NCBI RefSeq assembly: GCF_047675955.1
Contig: NC_132904.1
Coordinates: 993,501-1,057,500, forward strand
Origin: Chlorocebus sabaeus
Lineage: Eukaryota > Chordata > Mammalia > Primates > Cercopithecidae
Length of the DNA stretch: 64,000 nt
Direction of reading: 5' to 3'
The notes beneath the pieces were generated by a model. That model searched no databases and was not told where the DNA came from. It saw only the letters and a list, made by a program, of their open reading frames with translations. How positions within the stretch are numbered: position 1 is the first letter of the stretch; each line of letters opens with the position of its first letter. The translations under genes and the position numbers were made by a program. Shown in pieces: positions 39,501-51,500 of this stretch.

Positions 39501-42500
39501 TCAGTCAGTTCGCCTGGCTCTTCAGCAGCTGTGCCACTCATGTGGGTTCTGAGCAGGGACCATGGGTGGGGACAGGCAGACAGGCCTGCTGGTGCAGCCT
39601 CAGACCGCTGACAGGGCCGCAGGGAGGGGTGGGGGCAGCCCCCAGTGCCAGCCCCTCGTGCTCAGCTGCCTTATCTTCTGCCCACAGTCGTGAGCTCCAC
39701 GCACGCCTCCAGCCCTGTCCCGAGCAGCGCGCACACAGGCCCTCCAAGCAGCGCCTGGCCCACCACAGCAGGCACTTCTCCCAGGACGACTCCGCCCACA
39801 GCCTCTGCCTCGCTGCCACCGGTCTGTGGGGAAGAGTGCCTGTGGTCACCTTGGATGGACGTTAGCCGCCCTGGACGGGGCATGGACAGCGGTGACTTTG
39901 ACACGCTGAAGAACCTCCGCGCCCATGGGTACCTGGTGTGCGAATCACCCAGGTCGGTGGAGTGCCGAGCTGAGGACGCCCCCAGAGTGCCGCTCCGAGC
40001 CCTGGGGCAGCGTGTGCAGTGCAGCCCGGACGTGGGGCTGACCTGTCGTAACAGGGAGCAAGCATCGGGGCTCTGCTACAACTACCAGATCAGGGTCCTG
40101 TGTTGCACGCCCCTAGCCTGCTCCACCTCTAGCAGTTCAACCCAGACCACTCCTCCAACAACCTCCAAGACCACTGAAACCCGGGCCTCAGCCTCCTCAG
40201 TCCCCAGCAGCACACCTGGCCCCGTGTCTCTCTCTACGTCCAGGACAGCACCTGCCCCAGGTACCACTACATCTGTCAAAAGAACTTTCTCAACTCCCAG
40301 CCCTCCGCCAGTGCCAGCGACATCAACATCATCCGTGTCGACCACCGCCCCGGGGACCTCTGTGGTCTCCAGCAAGCCCAGCCACACCGAGTCCATCACA
40401 CCCTCCTGTGTACACGAGCTTTGCACCTGGACCGAGTGGATCGACGGCAGCTACCCTCATCCCGGAATAAATGGCGGAGATTTTGACACATTTCAAAATT
40501 TGAGAGACGAAGGATACAAATTCTGTGAAAATCCTCGAAGCGTGGAGTGCCGGGCAGTGGGCTTCCCCAACACGCCACTGGCAGACCTGGGGCAGGACGT
40601 CATCTGTAGCCGCACGGAGGGGCTGATTTGCCTGAACAAGAATCAGCTCCCACCCATCTGCTACAACTACGAGATCCGCATCCAGTGTTGCAAGACGGTG
40701 AACAAGTGCAGAGACGGCACCAGAACGCTGAAGACCATCACAACCACACGGCCGACTCCACACCCAGCTGGAGCTCAGACCCAGACCACCTTCGCCACAC
40801 ACGTGCCCTCAGCCTCCACGGAGCAACCCACAGCCACCTCCAGGGGTGGGTCCACAGCAACCAGCGTCACACAGGACACCCACAGCAGATCGGTCACCAG
40901 AGATTGTCATCCCCAGTGCACCTGGACCAAGTGGTTCGACGTGGACTTCCCGTCCCCTGGACCCCACGGCGGAGATGAGGAAACCTACAACAACATCATC
41001 AGAAGCGGGGAAAAAATCTGCCGCCAACCTGAGGAGATCACCAGGCTCCAGTGCCGAGCTGCGAGCCACCCGGAGGTGAGCATCGAACACCTGGGCCAGG
41101 TGGTGCAGTGCAGCCGCGAAGAGGGCCTGGTGTGCCGGAACCAGGACCAGCAGGAACCCTTCAAGATGTGCCTCAACTACGAGGTGCGCGTGCTCTGCTG
41201 TGAGACCCCCAAAGGCTGCCCTGTGATGTCCACACCTGTCACAGCTCCCAGCACCCCAAGTGGGAGAGCCACCAGTCCAACTCAGAGCACCTCCTCTTGG
41301 CAGAAACCCAGGACAACCACTTTGGTGACAATTAGCACAACCTCCACTCCACAGACCAGTACAATCTCTACCCCTACAACCAGCATGACCTCTGCTCCTA
41401 CACCCCAAACAACCTCTGCTCTGACAACCAGCACAACCTCAGCTCCTACAACTAGCACATCCTCGGCTCCTACAACCAGCACAACCTCTGCCCCTACAAC
41501 CAACACGACCTCTGCTCCTACACCCAGAACAACCTCTGCTCCGACAAAAAGCACAACCTGCACTCGAAAGACCAGCACAACCTCTGCCCCTACAACCAGC
41601 AAGACCTCTGCCTCTACAACCAGCACGACCTCTGCTCCTATACCCAGAGCAATCTCTGCTCCTACAAAAAGCACAACCTACACTCGGAAGACCAGCACAA
41701 CCTCTACCCCTAAAACCAGCACGACCTCTGCTCCTACACCCAGAACATCTGCTCCTACAAAAAGTACAACCTGCACTGGAAAGACCAGCACAACCTCTGC
41801 CCCTACAACCAGCACGACTTCTGTTCCCACAACCAGCACGACCTCTGCTCCTCCACCCACAACAACCTCTGCTCCTACAAAAAGCACAACCTGCACTCGA
41901 AAGACCAGCACAACCTCTACCCCTAAAACCAGCACAACCTCTACCCCTAAAACCAGCACAACCTCTGCTCCTACAACCAGCATGACCTCTGCTCCTACAC
42001 CCAGAACATCTGCTCCTACAAAAAGCACCAAGTGCATTCGAAAGACCAGAACAACCTCTGCCCCTATAACCAGCACGACTTCTGCTCCTACAACCAGCAC
42101 GACCTCTGCTCCTCCACCCACAACAACCTCTGCTCCTACAAAAAGCACAATCTTCACTCGACAGACTACAACAACCTCTGCTCCTACAACTAGCACAACC
42201 TCTGCCCCTACAACCAGCACAATCTCAACTCCTACAACCAGCACAACTTCTGCCTCTACAACCAGCACAACCATTAGTCCTGGAAATACTCCCACCCCTG
42301 TTCTTACCACCAGCACAATCTCTGCTCCTACAACCAGCACCAGCTCTGTTCCTACAGGCAGCACAACCTCTGGTCCTGCAACTATTCCCAGCCCTGTTCC
42401 CACCACCAGCACAACTACTGCTCCTACAACCAGAACAACCTCTGCCCTTACAAGCAGCACACCCTCTGGTCCTGAAACTGCTCCCAGCCCTGTTCCTACT

Positions 42501-45500
42501 GCCAGCACAACCACTGCTTCTACAACCAGCACAACCTCTGGTCCTGGAACTACTCCCAGCCCAGTTCCAACCACCAGCACAACCTCTGCTCCTACAACCA
42601 GCACCAGCTCTGCTCCTACAACCAGCACCAGTTCTGCTCCTACAACCAGCACAACCTCTAGTCCTGGAACTACTCTTAGCCCTGTTCCCACCATCAGCAC
42701 AACCTCTGCTCATACAACCAGAACAACCTCTGCCCCTATAAGCAGCACAACCTCTGCCGCTACAACCAGCATAGCTTCTGGTCCTGAGACTACTCCCAGC
42801 CCTGTTCCTACCACCAGCACAACCTCTACTCCTACAATCAGCACAACCTCTGCCCCTACAAGCAGCACAACCTCTGCTACTATAACCAGCACAACCTCCG
42901 GTCCTGAAAATACTCCCAGCCCTATTCCTACCACCAGCACAACCTCTACTTCTACAACCAGCACAACCTCTAGTCCTGGAACTACTCCCAGCCCTATTCC
43001 TACCACCAGCACAACCTCTACTTCTACAACCAGCACAACCTCTAGTCCTGGAACTACTCCCAGCCCTGTTCCCACCACCAGCACCACCAGCTCTGTTCCT
43101 ACAATCAGCACCACCAGCTCTGCTCCTACAACCAGCACCAGTTCTGCTCCCACAACCAGCACAACCTCTAGTCCTGGAACTACTCCAAGCCCTGTTCCCA
43201 CCACCAGCACAAACTCTGCTTCTACAACCAGAACAACCTCTGCTGCTATAAGCAGCACAACCTCTGCTGCCACAACCAGCACAACCTCTGGTCCTGAGAC
43301 TACTCCCAGCCCTGTTCCTACCACCAGCACAACCTCTGCTCCTACAACCAGCACAACCACTAGTCCTGGAAGTACTCCCAGCCCTGTTCCCACCACCAGC
43401 ACAACCTCTGCTCCTACAACCAGCAAAACCTCTGCTTCTATAACCAGCACAACCTCTAGTCCTGGAACTACTCCCAGCCCAGTTCCTACCACCAGCACAA
43501 CCTCTGCTCCTACAACCAGCACCAGCTATGCTCCTACAACCAGCACCAGTTCTGCTCCTACAACCAGCACAACCTCTAGTCCTGGAAGTTCTCCCAGCCC
43601 TGTTCCCACCACCAGCACAACTTCTGCTCCTACAACCAGCACAACCTCTGCCCATACAAGCAGCACAACCTCTGCCACTATAACCAGCACAACTTCTGGT
43701 CCTGAGACTACTCCCAGCCCTGTTCCTACCATCAGGCAAACCTCTGCTTCTACTACCAGCACAACCTCTGGTCCTGAGACTACTCCCAGTCCAGTTCCTA
43801 CCACCAGCACAACATCTGCTCCTCTAACCAGCACCAGTTCTGCTCCTACAACCAGCACAACCTCTAGTCCTGGAACTACTCCCAGCCCTGTTCCCACCAT
43901 CAGCACAACCTCTGCTCCTACAACCAGAACAACCTCTGCCCCTACAAGCAGCACAACCTCTGCCACTACAACCAGCACAACCTCTGGTCCTGAGACTACT
44001 ACCAGCCCTGTTCCTACCACCAGCACAACCTCTGCTTCTACAACCAGTACAACCTCTGCCCCTACAAGCAGCATAATCTCTGCTCCTACAACCAGGACAA
44101 CCTCTAGTCCTGGAACTACTCCCAGCCCTGTTCCCACCACCAGCACAACCTCTGCTCCTACAACCAGCACAACCTCTGGTCCTGGAACTACTCCCAGCCC
44201 AGTTCCTACCACCAGCAAAACCTCTGCTCCTACAACCAGCACCAGCTCTGCTCCTACAACCAGCACAACCTCTATTCCTGGAACTACTACCAGCCCTGTT
44301 CCCACCATCAGCACAACCTCTGCTCCTACAGCCAGAACAACCTCTGGCCCTACAAGCAGCACTACCTCTGCCGCTACAACCAGCACAACCTCTGCTTCTA
44401 CAACCAGCACAACCTCTAGTCCTGGAACTACTCCCAGGCCTGTTCCCACCACCAGCACAACCTCTGCTCCTACAACTAGCAAAACCTCTGCTTCTACAAC
44501 CAGCACAACCTCTGGTCCTGGAACTACTCCCAGCCCTGTTCTTACCACCAGTACAACCTTTGTTCCTACAACCAGCACCACCAGCTCTGCTCCTACAACC
44601 AGTACCAGTTCTGTTCCTACAACCAGCACAACTTCTAGTCCTGGAACTACTCCAAGCCCTGTTCCCACCACCAGCATAACCTCTGCCCCTACAACCAGAA
44701 CAACCTCTACCCCTACAAGCAGCACAACCTCTGCCGCTATAACCAGCACAACCTCTGGTCCTGAAACTACTCCCAGCCCTGTTCCTACCATCAGCACAAC
44801 CTCTTCTTCTACAACCAGCACAACCTCTGGTCCTGGAACTACTCCCAGCCCTGTTCCTACCACCAGCACCATCAGCTCTGCTTCTACAACCAGCACCACC
44901 AGCTCTGCTCCTACAACCAGCACCAGTTCTGCTCCTACAACCAGCACAACCTCTAGTCCTGGAACTGTTCCCAGCCCTGTTCCCACCACCAGTGCAACCT
45001 CTGCTCCTACAACCAGAACAACCTCTGCTTCTACAACTAGCACAACCTCTAGTGCTGGAACTACTCTCAGCCCTGTTCCTACCTCCAGCACAACCTCTGC
45101 CCCTACAAGCAGCACAACCCCCGGTCCTGGAACTACTCCCAGCCCTGTTCCCACCACCAGCACAACTTCTGCTCCTACAACCAGAACAACTTCTGCCCCT
45201 ACAAGCAGCACAACCTCTGCCGCTATAACCAGCACAACCTCGGGTCCTGAAACTACTCCCAGCCCTGTTCCTACCTCCAGCACAACCTCTGCTCCTACAA
45301 CCAGCACCACCAGCTCTGCTCCTACAACCAGCACTAGTTCTGCTCCTACAACCAGCACAACCTCTAGTCCTGGAACTACTCCCAGCCTTGTTCCCACCAC
45401 CAGCACAACTTCTGCTCCTACAACCAGAACAACCTCTGCCCCTACAAGTAGCACAACATCTGCCACTACAACCAGCACAACCTCTGGTCCTGAAACTACT

Positions 45501-48500
45501 CCCAGCCCTGTTCTTACCACCAGCACAACCTCTGCTTCTACAACTAGCAGAACCTCGGGCCCCGGAAATACTTCCAGCCCAGTTCCTACCACCAGAACAA
45601 CCTCTGCTCCTAGAACCAGCACCAGCTCTCCTCCTACAACTAGCACCAGTTCTCCTACAACCAGCAGAACCTCTATTCCTAGAAGTACTCCCAGCCCTGT
45701 TCCCACCACCAGCACAACCTCTGCTCCTACAACCAGAGCAACCTCTGCCCCTACAAGCAGCACAACATCTACCGCTACGACCAGCACAACCTCTGGTCCT
45801 GAAACGACTCCCAGCCCTGTTCCTACCTTCAGCAAAACCTCTGCTTCTACAACCAGCACAACCTCTGGTCCTGGAACTACTCCCAGCCCGGTTCCTACCA
45901 CCAGCACAACCTCTGCTCCTACAACCAGCACCAGCTCTGCTCCTACGACCAGCACAACCTCCAGTCCTGGAACTATTCCCAGCCCTGTTCCCACCACCAG
46001 CACGACCTCTGCTCCTACTACCAGCACAACCTCTGCTTCTACAACCAGCACAACCTCTGGTCCTGGAACTACCCCAAGCCCTGTTCCTACCACCAACAAA
46101 GCCTCTTCTCCTCCAACCAGCACAACCTCTGCTCCTCCAACCAGCACAACCTCTGCTACTACAACCAGTACAATCCCTGTCCCTAGAGTCAGAACAATCT
46201 CACCTCCTACAACCAGCACAACTTCTGGTCCTGGAACTACCCAAAGCCCTGTTCCCACCACCAGCACAATCTCTGCCCCTACAACCAGAACAACCTCTGC
46301 CCCTATAAGCAGCACAACCTCAGCCACTGCAACTAGCACAACCTCTGCTCCTGAAACTACTCCCAGCCCTGTTCCCACCACCAGCACAACCTCTGCCCCT
46401 ACAACCAGCAAAACCTCTGCTTCTACAACCAGCAGAACCTTTGGTCCTGGAACTACTCCCAGCCCTGTGCCTACCACCAGCACAACCTCTGCTTCTACTA
46501 CCAGCACATCCTCTGGTCCTGAAACTACTCCCAGCCCTCTTCCTACCACCAGCACAACTTCTGCTTCTACCAGCAGCACAACCTCTGGTCCTGGAACGAC
46601 TCCCAGCCCTGTTCCCACCACCAGCACAAACTCTGCTCCTACAACCAGCACAACCTCTGCCACTACAACCAGCACAACCTCTGGTCCTGGAACGACTCCC
46701 AGCCCTGTTCCCATCACCAGCACGACCTCTGCTCCTACAACCAGCACAACCTCTGCTATTACAACTAGCCCAACCTCTGCCCCTACAAGCAGCACAACCT
46801 CCACTCCACAGACCAGCATAACCTCTGTTCCTACAACCAGCACAACTTCTGGTCCTGGAAGTACCCAAAGCTCTGTTTTCACCACTAGCACAACCTCTGC
46901 CCCTACAACCAGAACAACCTCTGCCCCTACAAGCAACAAAACCTCTGCTGCTACAACCAGTACAACCTCTGGTCCCGAAACTACTTCCAGCCCTGTTCCT
47001 ACTACCAGTACAACCTCTGCTTCTACAACCAGCACTACCTCTGGTCCTGGAACTACTCCCAGCCCTGTTCCTACCACCAGCACAACCTCTGCTCCTACAA
47101 CCAGCACAAGCTCTGCTCCTGCGACCAGCACAACCTCCAGTCCTGGAACTATTCCCAACCCTGTTCCCACCACCAGCACAACCTCTGCTCCTACCACCAG
47201 CACAACCTCTGCTTCTACAACCAGCACAACCTCTGGTCCTGGAACTACCCCAAGCCCTGTTCCTACCACCAACAAAACCTCTGCTCCTCCAACCAGCACA
47301 ACCTCTGCTCCTCCAACCAGCACAACCTCTGCTCCTCCAACCAGCACAACCTCTGTTCCTCCAACCAGCACAACCTCTGCTCCTCCAACCAGCACAACCT
47401 CTGCTACTACAACCAGCACAACCTCTGCTACTACAACCAGTACAATCCCTGTCCCTAGAGTCAGAACAATCTCACCTCCTACAACCAGCACAACTTCTGG
47501 TCCTGGAACTACCCAAAGCCCTGTTCCCACCACCAGCACAATCTCTGCCCCTACAACCAGAACAACCTCTGCCCCTATAAGCAGCACAACCTCAGCCACT
47601 GCAACTAGCACAACCTCTGCTCCTGAAACTACTCCCAGCCCTGTTCCCACCACCAGCACAACCTCTGCTCCTACAACCAGCAAAACCTCTGCTTCTACAA
47701 CCAGCAGAACCTTTGGTCCTGGAACTACTCCCAGCCCTGTGCCTACCACCAGCACAACCTCTGCTTCTACTACCAGCACATCCTCTGGTCCTGAAACTAC
47801 TCCCAGCCCTCTTCCTACCACCAGCACAACTTCTGCTTCTACCAGCAGCACAACCTCTGGTCCTGGAACGACTCCCAGCCCTGCTCCCACCACCAGCACG
47901 ACCTCTGCTCCTACAACCAGCACAACCTCTGCCACTACAACCAGCACAACCTCTGGTCCTGGAACGACTCCCAGCCCTGTTCCCATCACCAGCACGACCT
48001 CTGCTCCTACAACCAGCACAACCTCTGCTATTACAACTAGCCCAACCTCTGCCCCTACAAGCAGCACAACCTCCACTCCACAGACCAGCATAACCTCTGT
48101 TCCTACAACCAGCACAACTTCTGGTCCTGGAAGTACCCAAAGCTCTGTTTTCACCATTAGCACAACCTCTGCCCCTACAACCAGAACAACCTCTGCCCCT
48201 ACAAGCAACAAAACCTCTGCTGTTATAACCAGTACAACCTCTGGTCCTGAAACTACTTCCAGCCCTGTTCCTACTACCAGTACAACCTCTGCTTCTACAA
48301 CCAGCACAACCTCTGGTCCTGGAACTACTCCCAGCCCTGTTCCTACCACCAGCACAACCTCTGCTCCTACAACCAGCACAAGCTCTGCTCCTGCGACCAG
48401 CACAACCTCCAGTCCTGGAACTATTCCCAACCCTGTTCCCACCACCAGCACAACCTCTGCTCCTACCACCAGCACAACCTCTGCTTCTACAACCAGCACA

Positions 48501-51500
48501 ACCTCTGGTCCTGGAACTACCCCAAGCCCTGTTCCTACCACCAACAAAACCTCTGCTCCTCCAACCAGCACAACCTCTGCTCCTCCAACCAGCACAACCT
48601 CTGCTCCTCCAACCAGCACAACCTCTGTTCCTCCAACCAGCACAACCTCTGCTCCTCCAACCAGCACAACCTCTGCTACTACAACCAGCACAACCTCTGC
48701 TACTACAACCAGTACAATCCCTGTCCCTAGAGTCAGAACAATCTCACCTCCTACAACCAGCACAACTTCTGGTCCTGGAACTACCCAAAGCCCTGTTCCC
48801 ACCACCAGCACAATCTCTGCCCCTACAACCAGAACAACCTCTGCCCCTATAAGCAGCACAACCTCAGCCACTGCAACTAGCACAACCTCTGCTCCTGAAA
48901 CTACTCCCAGCCCTGTTCCCACCACCAGCACAACCTCTGCTCCTACAACCAGCAAAACCTCTGCTTCTACAACCAGCAGAACCTTTGGTCCTGGAACTAC
49001 TCCCAGCCCTGTGCCTACCACCAGCACAACCTCTGCTTCTACTACCAGCACATCCTCTGGTCCTGAAACTACTCCCAGCCCTCTTCCCACCACCAGCACA
49101 ACTTCTGCTTCTACCAGCAGCACAACCTCTGGTCCTGGAACGACTCCCAGCCCTGCTCCCACCACCAGCACAACCTCTGCTCCTACAACCAGCACAACCT
49201 CTGCTATTACAACTAGCCCAACCTCTGCCCCTACAAGCAGCACAACCTCCACTCCACAGACCAGCATAACCTCTGTTCCTACAACCAGCACAACTTCTGG
49301 TCCTGGAAGTACCCAAAGCTCTGTTTTCACCATTAGCACAACCTCTGCCCCTACAACCAGAACAACCTCTGCCCCTACAAGCAGCAAAACCTCTGCTGCT
49401 ACAACCAGCACAACCTCTGGTCCTGAAACTACTCCCAGCCCTGTTCCTACTACCAGTACAACCTCTGCTTCTACAACCAGCACAACCTCTGGTCCTGGAA
49501 CTACTCCCAGCCCTGTTCCTACCACCAGCACTATCTCTGCTCCTACAACCAGCACAACCTCAGCTCCTACAATGAGCACATCCTCAGCTCCTACAACCAG
49601 CACAACTTCTTCCCCTACAACCAGCACAACCTCCACTCCACAGACCAGCACATCCTCTGCCACTGCAAGCAGCACAACCTCTGCCCCTACAAGCAGCACA
49701 ACCTCTGCCCCTACAACCAGCACAACCTCTGCTCCTACAACCAGCACAACCTTTACCCCTACAACCAGCACAACCTCTGCTCCTACACACAGAACAACCT
49801 CTGTTCCTACAACCACCACTATCTCGGCTCCTACAACCACCACATCCTCAGCTCCTATAACCAGCACTACTTCTGCCCCTACAAGCAGCACAACCTCGGC
49901 TCCTACAACCAGCACAACCTCTGCTCCTACAACCAGCACACCCTCCAGTCCTGGAACTACTCCCAGCCCTGTTCCCACCACCAGCACAACCTCTGTTTCA
50001 AAGACCAGCACAAGCCATGTTTCTGTATCCAAGACAACCCACCCTCAACCAGTTACCAGTGACTGTCATCCCCAGTGCACCTGGACCAAGTGGTTCGACG
50101 TGCACTTCCCATCCCCTGGACCCCACGGTGGAGATGAGGAAACCTACAACAACATCATCAGAAGTGGGGAAAAAATCTGCCACCAACCTGAGGAGATCAC
50201 CAGGCTCCAGTGCCGAGCTGCGAGCCACCCGGAGGTGAGCATCGAACACCTGGGCCAGGTGGTGCAGTGCAGCCGCGAAGAGGGCCTGGTGTGCCGGAAC
50301 CAGGACCAGCAAAGACCCTTCAAGATGTGCCTCAACTACGAGGTGCGCGTGCTCTGCTGCAAGATCCCCAAAGGCTGCCCGGTGACTGCTGTGACCCCAT
50401 ACGGGACTTCTACCAATACCCTGTATCCTTCCCTGTCTACCTCCGTGGCATCCACCTCTGTGGCATCCAGCTCCGTGGCATCCAGCTCTGTGGCCTCCAG
50501 CTCTGTGGCTTACTCCACCCCAACCTGCTTCTGCAACGTAACTGACCGGCTCTACCCCATGGGTTCGTGAGTGTTTCTGGTGCAATTGTTTCTGAGCTCA
50601 CCCTGGTCAGTTTTTCATCCAGGAATGCCAAGCTGTGATGGAGATGAGAGGAGTCTCTGCTCTTTGTGGCACAGGCTCATTGTTACAGAGTGGCTGCTGG
50701 CATTCTCTGAAGTTTGTTCCCATTATACAAGTGGTAGATAGTGCCCCTCTGGCCCACTGAGGGGTTTGTGCCTCTTCTTTGAGCAGGGCTCCACTAAAGG
50801 CTATCATGTCCCTTCCTCCTGTAGGATCCACCATATACCGCCACAGAGACCTCGCCGGCCACTGCTATTATGCCCTGTGCAGCCAGGACTGCCAAGTGGT
50901 CAGAGGGGTTGGCAGTGACTGTCCATCCACCACGCTGCCTCCTGCCCCAGCCACGTCCCCTTGGACATCCACCTCTGAGCCCGTCACTGAGCTGGGATGC
51001 CCAAATGCGGTTCCCCCCAGAAAGGTAACCCCCTACTTCTCACCCTTCTGAAGGCTCAGGGGCCACTGCAGGGAACTTGAATGTCTTTGCAATTAGGCTT
51101 CAGCTGCAAGGTCTTGAGAAGGTCACTGGCCCTAGTGGAGGCAGCCTGGCCATCAGGAGAGGGCCGTGCTATAGCCCAGGGTCTCTGATCCCCCTGGACT
51201 TCCCAGACACATGATTTCTAGGCACTGGGTGTATGGGGCCCAATGCTGAGGCTGTGCTGAGGCCAGCCAGGGCCAGAGCAGCGGGATGAGGCTGTGGCCG
51301 CGGCTGCACAGCCAGGAAGTGTGGCAGAGCCAGGGAGGAGCAACTCTCGCACCAGAGACCCCTGCCCCAGGCCAGCTTGGTGTCTGGGGTGGGTGCTGAG
51401 GATGGGGCGGGAAGGAGACTGGGGCACAGCCACCCTCCCCTGTCCCCACACTGGACTCTCGGGACTGTGACCTCAAGAACCAAGGGGTGCCCCGGAGACC

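Larger units (their letters stand above)
36525..39687. other. MUC5AC: Introns 25-30, non-coding content
   Basis: GC-rich introns of about 90-700 bp between the listed exons. I see no interspersed element, array or extra exon. Confidence 0.5.
41320..50030 (+). repeat. MUC5AC: MUC5AC mucin tandem-repeat (PTS) domain
   Basis: Residues about 1881-4784, built from an 8-residue (24-bp) unit TTSTTSAP and a longer unit with GPGTTPSPVPTTST. Thr, Ser and Pro dominate, and aromatic residues are nearly absent. The first 0.9 kb contains a different, Lys/Arg/Cys-bearing unit. No CysD domain interrupts the 8.7 kb. Confidence 0.96.

Noticed and set aside
43526..50032. A 2,168-codon open frame on the - strand across the mucin repeats
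   Set aside because: It is the reverse complement of a 24-bp repeat whose antisense codons happen to lack stops; its monotonous Val/Leu/Gly/Glu text mirrors the sense repeat and has no start context or domain.
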